Assembly (NCBI GenBank): GCA_963971305.1
Contig: OZ020303.1
Coordinates: 43,698,106-43,762,105, forward strand
Length of the DNA stretch: 64,000 bases
Direction: 5' to 3'
Origin: Arcuatula senhousia
Taxonomy: Eukaryota; Mollusca; Bivalvia; Mytilida; Mytilidae
The position numbers and the translations under genes were made by a program. Positions within the stretch are counted from its first letter, which is position 1, and every line of letters starts with the position of its first letter. The notes beneath the pieces are model-generated. The model was given only the letters and a program-made list of their open reading frames with translations, had not been told where the DNA came from and did no database searches. This document shows, in pieces, positions 47,701 to 59,100 of the stretch.

Positions 47701-48416
47701 CCGCCAATGTAACTCGTCTAGTGGACAAACCATCCCTTTCCGTTTGTCTGTTTTCCAAGGCATACCTCTGAAAATAATAATGACTGCATGTTATTGCCTA
47801 CTTTTGTCTATGTGTATACATTTTTATACTTTTTTTTCTTTTGATTTGATTTTTGTCCTTTGAATAATGAGTGTAACACCAGCCAGTGCAGTGTGCCTTT
47901 ACATATACAAATTCTAATGACGTTGAATAATTGTTCGTGTTTCGATATAGATCCTTGTATTGGGGTCTTTGTTGCTATAATTATTTTGTTGAGCGAGACA
48001 AACGTTGGTTGTCTCTTGTTTGTGGAAAACAATTATATGTAAACAAACACCGTTTGGCAAAAGTAGGCTCAGTAACGGTCGCTTCAAAGTCCTTAGTTTC
48101 GACTCGAGTTCGCGTTCCTATAAGCAGGTTGGTTGTTGTTACTGTTGTAGTGCGTTTTTGTTTTCTTTTTTGTCAACTGATTTCGTCCTCGCTTTTTTCG
48201 ACTTAATACTTTCGAATGCATGACTATGCCTTATTTGATGCTCCTTGCCCCTTTCTGCACACTGCAAACTAAAGGGATTCATGAAAGCTTTAAGTTTGCA
48301 TCCTATCCAAATGAAAAAAATCTAAAATAAGTGTGACTTACTCCTCTTTTGAAATTATCTGCAAAGCCATTGACCTTATCATTTCCTTCTATCGTCGATG
48401 ATGCACCGTTTCCCAT
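38736..48416 (-). CDS. KY-like pseudo-transglutaminase with Ig-like repeats and dynein-stalk-like C-terminus (gene 5, 1148 aa)
   Basis: Eight exons: complement(join(38736..38861, 41362..41547, 42218..42498, 43391..43555, 44268..46393, 46675..46916, 47522..47767, 48342..48416)); phases agree and the sum is 1149 codons. The start MGNGASST fits N-myristoylation. The linker reads RPTPPKTTKKELL. The transglutaminase-like core (about 108-245) has Gln176, Ser219 and Asp234 in place of Cys, His and Asp. About four KY Ig-like repeats follow, then a Glu/Asp-rich stretch near the end of the long exon. Residues 898-1045 are helical. About 1005-1108 match the dynein stalk tip (TPQEIVHH, ILLGDN, CWKDCQ, IRDVSKGAAAFYNW-V). 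The basic 41-residue tail ends TVVKI. If the donor at 44267 is not used the frame would stop at 44224, giving a form without the C-terminal module. Pseudoenzyme by residue loss. Confidence 0.88.
39329..39410 (+). repeat. TGATGAGT..GACGAAATGCGCGTC repeat, copy 1
   Basis: Contains CTCTGATGAGTCTTGAATAG then ACGAAATGCGCGTC and GCAAAATTTATTGTCTG, the core shared with copies at 48761, 54132, 60544 and 60901. Truncated on the left. Located in the last intron of gene 5. Confidence 0.7.
39658..41189. repeat. 1.5-kb dispersed repeat with palindromic head and three internal units
   Basis: It opens with AGCTCACCTGGACC-AAA-GGTCCAGGTGAGCT, then (CGTCGTC)n, then three diverged units of roughly 490 bp (AAAAACATGGCC..., AGAACATAGGGG, CTCAAAA(A)C(G/T)GGT..., GGAGTTATGGCCCTTAAAGCGTCAA). 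It closes with AGGTGAGCGATTCAGGCTCTTGGGAGCC. No protein domain. I recall this head and tail from bivalve genomes. It fills much of the last intron of gene 5. Confidence 0.7.
41583..41784. mobile_element. hAT-like MITE (202 bp)
   Basis: Ends CAGGGGTTCAAATTAAC and GCTAATTTGAATCCCTG are inverted with two mismatches. The interior repeats AAAGGTCC/GGACCTTTG phrases. It lies in the intron of gene 5 between the two exons of the dynein-like module. An 8-bp duplication was not clear. Confidence 0.55.
43895..44055. repeat. 27-bp minisatellite, about 5.7 copies
   Basis: The unit CAATGTACAAATACCATGAACATGTAC repeats nearly perfectly, the first copy having CC for CA and the last being truncated. It lies in the intron of gene 5 between 44268 and 43555. 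Because the unit is nine codons and lacks stops, it reads open on both strands. Confidence 0.85.
47085..47293 (-). mobile_element. tRNA-derived SINE-like sequence
   Basis: On the minus strand GGCCGGGGTGGCCGAGTGGT holds a perfect A-box (TGGCCGAGTGG, 47272-47282) followed by CTAAGGCGCTGG, as in a tRNA-Leu/Ser head. A recognisable B-box is missing and the body continues to about 47085 with CCGGTTGCTCCGGTTTACTC. Located in an intron of gene 5. Not a functional tRNA. Confidence 0.6.
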
Positions 48417-48760
48417 GTTCCTTCATTTTATTCCCAATCGAATGTCTTGCACAAAGTCTTGTTATGATCAAGGATTTAAAATATATGCCTTGTGAAAATA
48501 ATTGTAACGATCAAAGGTTAATCCATTGAAATTAATAAAGTTGACCTCATTTTAATTTTTTTCACTCTACTTCATTTACTTTAAGGTATAATAAAGCCTC
48601 TTATTTGAGTTATCAGACTAAACCTCTTACCCCAAAATTATTAAGACGAAAGATTAATCTAATGAATAACAATTTTATGTGCAAGTTTATAACAGTTTTT
48701 TAGGTCATAACACATATTTTAGCAAATTTCATAACTTCGACCTTGTGATTGAACTCCTTT

Positions 48761-48846
48761 CACCTCTGATGAGTCTTGAAAAGACGAAACGCGCGTATTA
48801 AAGGCGAAGCAAAATTTATTGTCTTGAAATTTGTTATCATTTTTTT
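48761..48846 (+). repeat. TGATGAGT..GACGAAACGCGCGT repeat, copy 2
   Basis: CACCTCTGATGAGTCTTGAA, AAGACGAAACGCGCGT and GCAAAATTTATTGTCT match the shared core. The segment after GCGCGT differs from other copies. Short, truncated copy. Confidence 0.7.
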
Positions 48847-49865
48847 CCGTATTACTTAATTGAGAAATTAAATAAGTTATTCTATCCTTGATTATAATTG
48901 TCATTTATTTGTTTATCATATTCTACTTAAAAACTGTCCTTTCAACTCAAGAAAATCTTGTGTGCTGTCAAAAACGGACAACAAGCACATTGCGATCACA
49001 TCAGATACATGTATATCAAAACTGTAAAGATTTGTAAGAAAATTTAAATCCCGATCATTAATTGGAAGTTTCTTCGATAAAAATTTTCTATTTGTCCACT
49101 TATCGCCACCTTGATTACCCCTCGAGATATAAAAATTTCGTCTGTAGTAACTTTTTAAAAGGCCTTTTTAGACTCCCTTCCTCTCAGACTTGTTTTGATA
49201 CTCCTACGAGGCTAGAACAAGAAGTATATGGAAACAATTTATTTATTCACGATGTCCTCTATAAAGAATGCTTATTTTGCAAAAGAATTTTGGGGAGTCC
49301 TAAAGATACTGACAGGAGACAGACAGACAGAAGTGGACGGACTTCGTTACTGCCCCACACGTAAGAGGACGCAATGGGCAGTAAAAATGTGCGTGTTGGT
49401 TTGAGTTTGTAATTTCTCCGTTATGCCTTTTTCTTGCTCTGTCTCATCTTCTTGGGCATATGAGATTGATAATCCCAATTTGATAGTCTTGTTGTTACCT
49501 TTATTTGTTAGTAACACGATCTTTTCCAGGGTCTTAATTTGAATTTGTGTACTGTAAATTTAAAATGCCTCTTTTTTCTCTGGATGTGTGATAAGGTTGA
49601 CCTATTAGACAAAATCAGATGAAAGTATTGTTGACATATATGTAACCAGAAAAACAAACCTTCTATGCCATAACAGGTTTAATACGATGTAAATGCTCAT
49701 TTTAAAACGTATAATTCGACTAAAACATCAATGAAAGAGTATCATCATGTAATGTGATGGATGTAATTACAAATCTTACTCCATGGTAAAAGAGGTCGAA
49801 CAATGGGATTTTCCACTAAAGGCATTCTCATCTCATCATCGGCATTTAAAAGTTTTACATATTAA

Positions 49866-50535
49866 AGGCATATTGTCTACGAAATTTTTTTTTTTGTAAA
49901 ACCAAAAAATTGTCGTCAGACTATTCGTTTTGTTTATTTAGAAAGATACAAACTTTCAAAATACCACTAGGGTTCTTTATTACTTCAAAAATTGAAAAAT
50001 AAATAATATTTGTAAAGCTTTACAAAAATTCATATTCATGAGATGTGGATGAGCTGTAAGCATGCGCACTATACTTTCTTTGATTGAAAACTTCAATAGT
50101 TCTTGCACGTGATGCATAATCTGTTTCTCGAAGTTTTAGCTCGGAAGAAAATTTAAACGGCAACCGAATATTAGAGCTCCTTAATGAATAAAACTGACAA
50201 TTATTGCCTGTATTAATTTTGGAATGTTATTTAAAAAGTAAACACGAAAAATATCGGTATTTTTTCAACATATCAATGTATTCGGGGACAAAACTCGAGA
50301 TTCCGCTTAGTGTCCGTGTTAAAACTACTCAGTCTAAATCTGTGTCAATGTGACGTAGTGCAGGTAAATAAAATATCAATCAATATTGTCGAGCCATTTT
50401 GATCAAAATAAACTACTTTTGAGGCAAAATTTGTAGCAAATTTGTTTTTCAATATTCATTTTATTGCATTTCGGTCTAATTGACACCAAAAAATTGAGGG
50501 GTAAAAAAAATGAGTTTGCCGTAGACAATATGCCT
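49866..50535. mobile_element. TTAA-flanked MITE B, copy 2 (670 bp)
   Basis: Same ends as 6089-6759 (AGGCATATTGTCTACG inverted) with TTAA on both sides (49862-49865, 50536-50539). The interior matches copy 1 in the opposite orientation with scattered substitutions and small indels. Non-coding. Confidence 0.75.
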
Positions 50536-50974
50536 TTAAACAGCGTATTTGAGTGATATCAGTTTGATCAAAGAAGCAGAGAGGTACCAATGGGGCATTC
50601 GAATGTAAAAAGTCTGAATTAGGATACAGAGATAATATTTTGGGAAAGCGTTATAAATCACGTATGACATGTATAAGTAAACAGGTAACAGCAAAAGATC
50701 TAGAATGAAAACTACGAAAACTGTGAGCGCTCAAGTAAATACACCGGCCCTTTAAAATTTAGCAGGTAGAATGTTTAAATGAGGTGCACAACTATACTAT
50801 GTTACGAAGATTGTATCAAGGTTTTATAAAACTCCATTTAGTGGTTTAGAAGGAGTTGCTTATACGAGATGGTTATCCTTTTGTCGTCTCACGACTAACC
50901 CAAGTTTGATGTATGGTACCTGAGACAATAATTAAATTCGATATGATTTTCTCAGATGGTACTCAACAATCCAC

Positions 50975-51391
50975 ATTATTATACTTCAGTAGATTTTTTT
51001 CTATATAAAATACAGGTAAACATTTTAACTATTTCATCTTGAATTTGGTAAAAGTACTATTTCCCTAGGAATATAGTAAAAACTATTTCCCTAGGGCAAT
51101 AGTACCGTAATACTATTTCGCGGGGTTTTTTGTATGATTGGCAGTAGGCGTGGCCTGAGTATACTGTATACAAAGTAAAGAGTCCGAGCAGTAGGCGTGG
51201 CTTTAGTTAAGTTGTTTACCGATTCAGTATAATTAAAACAATTGTTTACTGGTCATTCGGAAAACAGTACATTTGTTTCCCCTCGGTACTTACCATTTCC
51301 CTCGGCGCTACGCGCCTCGTGAAATAATAAGTACCTCGTGGAAACAAATGTACTGTTCCCCTCATGACCAGTAAACAATTGTATAATATCA
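50975..51391. repeat. Inverted-arm repeat, copy 1
   Basis: It starts ATTATTATACTTCAGTAG and ends GTATAATATCA. Its right half is a long inverted repeat from CAATTGTTTACTGGTCAT (about 51238) to ATGACCAGTAAACAATTG (about 51380) around a GCGCTACGCGC centre. A second copy follows 679 bp downstream. Confidence 0.7.
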
Positions 51392-51653
51392 AATATTTGA
51401 GAAGCACATCAACATAACGATACAAAAAGTATGTAAAAGTTCATGAAAATCTATTGAGGGTTAATTTTAAGTGGAGTTTTGGAATAAGAGATAAGGCATA
51501 TAGCAAACAGACACACAGACGTCGAAAGACGTCCCAAAACGGTATATTTCACCCATTTTGTAGGCAAGGGGTTTAAAAGGGATGGAAGTAAATGCTTAAT
51601 CGATGTTTCATCTGTCCGAGAAGTTTTCAATCGATCGTTTACTAGTATATTTT

Positions 51654-52065
51654 ATTATTATACTTCAGTAGATTTTTTCTTTATAAAATACAGGTAAACA
51701 TTTTAACTATTTCATCTTGAATTTGGTAAAAGTACTATTTCCCTAGGGATATAGTAAAAACTATTTCCCTAGGGCAATAGTACCGTAATACAATTTCGCG
51801 GGGTTTTTGTTTGATTGGCAGTAGGCTTGGCTAGAGAACACTGTATACAAAGTAAAGAGTGAGCAGTAGGCGCAGCTTCAGTTAAGTTGTTTACCGATTC
51901 AGTATAATAAAACAATTGTTTACTGGTCATTCGGAAAACAGAACATTTGTTTTCCCTCGGTACTTACCATTTCCCTCGGCGCTACGCGCCTCGTGAAATA
52001 GTAAGTACCTCGTGAAAACAAATGTACTGTTTCCCTCATGACCAGTAAACAATTGTATAATATCA
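51654..52065. repeat. Inverted-arm repeat, copy 2
   Basis: A near-identical 412-bp direct repeat of 50975-51391, including the ACTATTTCCCTAGG motifs and the palindromic right half. The spacer between the copies is unrelated. Confidence 0.7.
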
Positions 52066-53166
52066 TAAACTATAAGAAACTAAATAGGCGCAACAACATG
52101 TTTAACTAATACAACATTTTATTTGAAAATTTTCAGCATGATAGATGTTAGAAAGAATATAAATGGACGGTTCTTCGAATGTGTACTACAAGGCAAGAAA
52201 AATAAAACATAAAAATCAAATACAATAATGAATTTAAATATGTAAATATTTTATAAAACTATCACAGATTTTTGGACGGTATTCATATAAAACATAATAT
52301 AAAGATAGTTAAATTATATAAAAGTATAAAGGAAAAAAGTACAATTCAGCAGTGCTTTGAAATGTCAAATAGATTCATTAAAATTTAATAATGTCAGCTG
52401 ATAAAGATAAACGTAAAATATTAAAAAAGCAGTGCTTTGAAATTGTCTTTTCATAGAAAGCTGACAACATCAACTGTACCAGTAAAAGCAAAATACAGAC
52501 ATGTGCATAAATTTGTAAATGACAATATTTAAAATAAAGCTTGAACTTATTTATAGAATAATATTTCGATTCCTTATACATATTGGAACAATTATTTTAT
52601 AAATATCGATAGTTGCAAAAGCTAAGTTACAATTAATAAATTTAGACACCACGGTTTTATAGTGCGGCAATGGTGGAACTATGGGACTTTTGAATCACAA
52701 TTTCTTGTCGTTTGTTTTTGATAAATTTGATCCATCTGTAGCAGTATAAAGTAAAAATAAAACTTTATAATAATCATAATCTTTACAATATCTATGTTTT
52801 TGATAAATAAAAATATGTATATTATATCTAAAAGTCTTTCATTTTTATTATTTTATCATATATTTGAATGTTTGAAATATTTACAACAGTATGAAAATGA
52901 CACATATGAGTTCTATTGAAAAAAAGAAAAATAAGACTTTATAAAAGTAGTGATTGCACTTATAAATGATCAAAAACAATAGACTTGATAAATTAAACAA
53001 TAAAACAATTCTGAAATTTTGATTTTGGATCTACTTTTTAGTGACATAGAAACTTGAAAAATCTGAATATGAAACCATGATATATTAATTATTTTACAAT
53101 AATCAAAATGACAAAAGAACCATGATCAACACAAAGTTGCCACTATCCCAGTTATTTAGTGATTGT

Positions 53167-56100
53167 TTAACGTTTCTTCTTTTTCCTTCCTTTTGTCTGT
53201 TTCGTTCCTCCAGTGACGGGGTCTTCTTCCTGTTTTCCTCCAGTTGATTCCACTTCTTCAATCATTCCTTTGGACTTAAATAGAAAAATACGTAAGTACT
53301 TCTTTGTTTTAGAAAATACAAAAAAAACCAAACAAATCCACGGTATGGTTTAGAGTTACGGGTTATGGTTAGAACTTTCCCTAATCCAAACCCTAAATAC
53401 AACCTTAATCCTAACTACACATACAATCTAGTTTAGAGAGAAGGTTTGTTTACATGCTTTGAGATTGAAGTTTTGTACCAGTACCAATCATCTGGAAGGA
53501 TCATTACTTGTTGATTCAGTGATAATGTCACCCAAAAAGACATCCAGATATACTTCCAAACGAAATATGAATCAATGCTTTTGTCTCCATTAACTGTGAT
53601 TGGCTGTGATACAAGTAAGACAAAATATAATTACTGATAATTCAACAATTCTATCGAAATTTCACTATCAACCCTAATATTTATCTTCTTTATTTGCCCG
53701 TTTTTGTTTTTGCATTTTTTATTCTGACCACCAGTCCGTATTTTTCGGTTACCCTAACAAAGCTAGAGACTTACCCAAACATAGAAGGTTGCGGCTCCAG
53801 CACTAACATCTCGGATATGTTCCAGTGTGTAATCTGCAAGTATTTTCTTTGACTGTAAAGCTGATTGCAGGAAACAATCTTTAGGATCAAACTTCTGAAT
53901 TTTCCTCATAACAGATTCTTTGCCAGTCTTTCCGAGAATGATCTGACAATTCCTCCACTCCTGTAATAATGATTAAGCATAAGGGTAATTTTTGTTATCA
54001 GTAACATGAAAAAGTCCCGAAACCGATTCCGTTTGTTTTTTTGTTTTTTTTTTTGTCAGAGAAATTGTAATTCTTTATCATTACTCTATATTTCTACCTT
54101 TATGTCAAGTAACATGGTAAACAAGATTTATGTTAGTTATAATTTGGTTTCCAAGTTCGGTATTTTTTGTTCCATCGTTGCATGCTCTTCATGATCATAT
54201 TGTGTTTGTCTTTTTTTAATATTTTCGGTAGAGCGCCTCTGATGAGTTTAGGATAGACGAAATGCGCGTCAAGCGTAGCAAAATTTATTGTCTGGAACTT
54301 TGTTGTTTTTTTTTTGCATATAGTCATCAAATAACAACATTTTTTTCATAAATGTACATGTAAATATGTCCAGTATAAGCCATTTTACCTAATTTAAATA
54401 AATTCAATACACTTCTGCTTTTACAAAGCTTGAAATAATACTTTTCGATTTTGGTTTATAAACAAGTAAAAAGGTCTCATTTTCCAAAAAATGCATCCTA
54501 TAAACATAGCAAATTTGCATACCTTTACTTCTTTCATAGAATAACCAAGCAGTAAAAATGTGCCCATAAGGGACTGATGTACTCCGTCTGGGGGCTTAGA
54601 ATATGTCTTGATTTCATGGATCGTTTTCTGGTCCATGTTAAGTACAGAGTGACGGAGTTTCTCAATTCTTGCCAACTGATCTCTGAGCCGCTGTGCGACG
54701 ACAATTTGAAGGTCCAACTGGTTTTCGAAGTTAGCTGCTTTAGCTCTAGCCAATGCCTTATCCAATGCATCTAGTTCTCTTCGCTGTGAAGCATTCTGTA
54801 GTTCTGAAAACAACGAAATTTAAGTAATTTTTAAAAATCTTTTACTACGACACAGACCAAATATTGGTACATGTACCTACTTTACATTGTTGAATATTTG
54901 TGGTACAGTGGATTTTTGGTGGATGTGTTGTTTTATACAGTCTTTATTAAAGTTATTGTATCAAATGAAATAAGGTAAAAAACAATATTAGATATGTGAA
55001 TAAACATAGTTTCATAAATCAAGATCCTACTAAATTCTTTTTGATATTTTCAATCAATATTGAAGTAGTTGGTACGTTACAAGACCAACATCTTTTACCT
55101 CTGATACATGAAAAAAGTCCCGTTTGTTTCATTTAAAGATTTCTCTGCGACAATTATTTCAGTTTTAATAAATTGTACAAAATTACAAAAGTCATAATTA
55201 TAGTATAACCTTCCTTAGCTTGCATTAGCTCCAACCACCTTCTAGCCTTTTTGATTGAATCATCATCCTTTCCACCGGCATTATCATACATGGCCAAAGC
55301 CTTCTCAAGTGAGTACATGTCCTTCTGTTGTATAGCCCTATCCATCAGCTTCTTCGCATTTCGTCTCTGTATTTCTTCATCAGATGCGTGTGGGTCGATA
55401 GGTTCGTCGATTACTTCCTCCTTTGGTTTCTGTAGCAATTGCTCCATCAACATCTTGGCGTCATCTTTGTACAATTCTGATGCTGGTTTTCTGTTTATCT
55501 GGTACCTTGCCAAATGAGTAAGAGATCCCTTATCGTCCTTGTTGTAGATGTCCATCATGTATTCTCCAAAATCTTCTAATTTTGTGAGGAACAATTTCAA
55601 GCCGTCTTGTTCCATGAGCTTGATAGCTTCATTATCTGGTGGGTCATCGGCGTGTCTTCTGTGGAATGATGCAACCACGTTGTCGTAGCCAGTAGGTGCT
55701 GGAATCAAGATTTCTGGTTCTGATGTTTCGACGGTTTCTATAATGACAGCTGGTTCTTCCTTTTCATCTTTCATGGAATCTATCTTTTCAGTATCAAGCT
55801 CATGTCCATCTGATTCCATTAGATATGAATGGACATTGTAAACTCTTGATGGGTTGTTCTTTTCTCTTGCAAAAACATTAAGAGAATATTCGCCCTCGAT
55901 CGGCATATCCATATCAAAGGTCCATGTACCGTTTTTGTTTGTTGATTTTACCACCATGTGTTTTCTAGCGTTCGGGTCATTGCTGTGTATCTCGCATACA
56001 AGTTCTACGTCATTTCTGGCCTTGAACGTAACTGATGCTTTTCCATCTTTGGTTACCACAGATCCTCCAGGATTGCTGATTGGTTTTACTCCAAGTTTTT

Positions 56101-59100
56101 CTGCAATGGATTTCTTTCCTATCTTACCATCTGTGACGTTCGGGAATGGGTCGTTTGTTCCTTTTTCTACAAACTGTACAAGATAATTTAGAACATTGCT
56201 GGCATCTCCATCTTCTCCCTCGTCATTTGCGTACAGCTTCAGGGCGTATTCGCCATCTTGTGGCAGTCGTAAATGAACTATAAATTCCCCATTTTCTTCT
56301 CTTATTACAGCATATTTACTTAGAGTAGCTTCGTCAACGATAGCATTCTTGAGGAGCTGATGGAGACGGACGTCTTTATGTGCACCAAGTTTGATATCGA
56401 CTTTGCCATCCTTGGATACGATAACGGCGCCATCATGGGATTTTGGTTTGATTCCTGCGTTCTTAGCTTCGACTCCAGGTCCCCAACCAATTTCAGGACA
56501 GTCGGGAAGAGGCATGCAGTTCTTCTGGGCTTCATTGCAACTGATCAGATAAGTACAACACAAATCAAAAACATCAGATTCGCGTTCGTCCAAACCAAAA
56601 ATGTCCATTTTAAATTTTCCAACGACTGGAAATCGCAAGGCGAATCTTAACAAATCCGAGTTGTGTTCAAACATCACGAATCTTTCAAGTGACAGATTTC
56701 CACCATCTAAACCGCTTTCTGCACGATTTTGATACAACATATATTTGAATCTAAAATATTCACTTTTCTCCTTAGGTAGCCCAAATTCAAGTCCTATTTC
56801 TCCTTTTGATGCTGTCAAAAGACATTGTTCTTTGCTCTTAGCAGTATAATGCATGTCCAGATAATAAAACCTTTCACGAACATACGTATGATTTTCAAAC
56901 TCTGCGACTGTTCTAGTTTTTTCCAAAAGTTGCCAAGCCTTCTCGTCTGGGAAATGTGTCCATATAAATTTATCTGCGTCCGGAAGGAAATAAAACTCAT
57001 TGACTCTATGCTGAGTTTCTCCTTCTGATGTTTCTTCGTCCTCTGTGGCAACGTTGCCATCCGTGTCAACTAGTGTCCATTCCCCAGACTTCTTTCCTAC
57101 TACACAGGCTGAGGCCCAGAAGGCATCCACAAATCGCCACTCTCCGTCGATGTACACGGCATTCCACTGAGCCCCCATCATTTTGCGATCACATTTGCTA
57201 CCAACTTCATAAGCTGCGCTTTTGTTCATTCCGCTTATTATAACACATGGTACACCAGCCATCCTGGAAAACAATATCATAGAAATAAAGGTTGATTCAA
57301 TGCTAAAATAAAAATAAATGTTTCAAAGTAAATAAGAGCTTAATTTTGTTAAACATGAAGTAGGGTTAGTGGCATTTGTTTAAAGCTGGTACTGTATGCA
57401 TGCAACTAATATAAAAAAAAACAAGAGGCAGTGATTAGTAGTCTGTTTCCCACCTATTGCCGCCTGGCTTTCGCCTTTTTATAACCAGAATTTTCAATTC
57501 GTGAATTTCGACCTTAAACATTAATTTAATGTGCCATGAAAAACTCGTCTTGTTGTTTTTTTTTTTCAAATATCCGAGATGAATTCAGTTCATGTTATGG
57601 AGATATTGTTACGGTCTTCTCCTTCTATTTTTCTTAATTGCATTCTGATCAATTGGGTACATATTGAAAGTTTTAGAATATTTTGAATGATCATTGTGTT
57701 GTGGTTAGTGCTAAAGAAAAGTTACCCTTTGTAAATGTTTTGAAGTAGCATGACGGAAAAACTTTGAGAACTTTGGTTTTATACATTTTCTGTCTTAGAC
57801 AAGATTTAACCAAGAAAATAATTCAAACTCACTGACAAAGTCCAGAGATAAGATGGGCATGGTTACCCATATTCTTCTGTATTTTGATAAAATATTCAAG
57901 GGGTGAATGCGTAGGCGGATCGCTCTCTGTTTTCAGGCTGTAAACATCTACTGAAGTGACCCATCTAAAGATGCCCCTCACTTTACACATGTCATCCCAT
58001 GACGGGTCTTTGGTAAGATAGGCAATAAGTTCTTTGAAGGTTCCCACTAAAAGGTTAGGCGGCGACTGAAAATAAAAACCATATAGGTTTGATAGTTTGC
58101 GTTTAGGTTCCAGTGAAAATATATAAGTTTTGTCATCTTATTTTGTTTACTTATACTATGATATATTTCGTTTAAGTTGCAGCCCTTTAAACAAATATTT
58201 ATTTTATGATTTTAATGAAAAGAACAGATTTAGAGAGGTTACTTGATCGTCGTTACATGTATATAATCTTTATATGCTGACTGATTTTTTTTTTCAGGTT
58301 AAGAATGACGTCGATTTTACCGTCGTGGCATGCATTTGATTCGTTGCATGTCAAGCATTGGGAGACAGATTATTTTTACAAAGTGAAACGATAATTCTAT
58401 TAAACTACATGTATAGACAAAAACTGAATTAACATAAAAATATAAGATAAAGACTAAACGTACATTTAAGGCATAATCATCAACATGTTTGTATTTTTCT
58501 ATTTGGAACACTTCGTCTTTCCGTCTTTTTGGAGGAACTGGCGGTGGAACATTTGGTTTGGCTGGCTTCTTCTGTGCTGGTTCAGTTTTATTGTTTGTTG
58601 AACCTGATGTTTTAGGTCTAGAATCCTATAAAGGGAAGACAAATTTTTAATAAAAGTTATTAAAAGATACTGTTGTAAACTTGTTATATTTAGATAGACC
58701 CTTGACCGAAAAATGAAAAAAAACAGGGTCTATTCAAAATTGAAAAAGCTATTATATGAATAACTAATGTGTCGTGCATATTACATAATCTATATGATTT
58801 CATTGTTATTTGATAAACGTATTGCTTTATTAGTTTTACATTACAAAACTTGCCTTATTTGAATAAATTATTTATTAATAGACATGATCTATTTTCTGTT
58901 ATCAATTATCTGAACAAATAGAGTCGTCATTGCAACTCAATAATACGTGCAAGTTGAGGTAGAAATTCGTGCAAATACTTGATATACAAAACACTTTGTC
59001 ATGCATTCAGGTGATACATGGAGATATGTCACCGTCAAGATGAAAGTGCTTATTGTATTTGATGCATCATTACAATTTATAAAGTACTAAAAAATAAGTA

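Larger units (their letters stand above)
48417..53166. other. Intergenic region between genes 5 and 6
   Basis: Holds the TGATGAGT-core repeat (48761), a TTAA-flanked MITE (49866-50535) and a duplicated inverted-arm repeat (50975-52065). The remaining AT-rich sequence (about 52070-53160) shows no supported gene. Confidence 0.6.

Noticed and set aside
49062..49364. 100-residue plus-strand frame near 49 kb
   Set aside because: It lies in intergenic repeat-like DNA ending in GACAGACAGACAG simple sequence; no homology recognised.
13597..57263. Active transglutaminases or peptidases
   Set aside because: The Cys and His of the triad are replaced in all complete copies.
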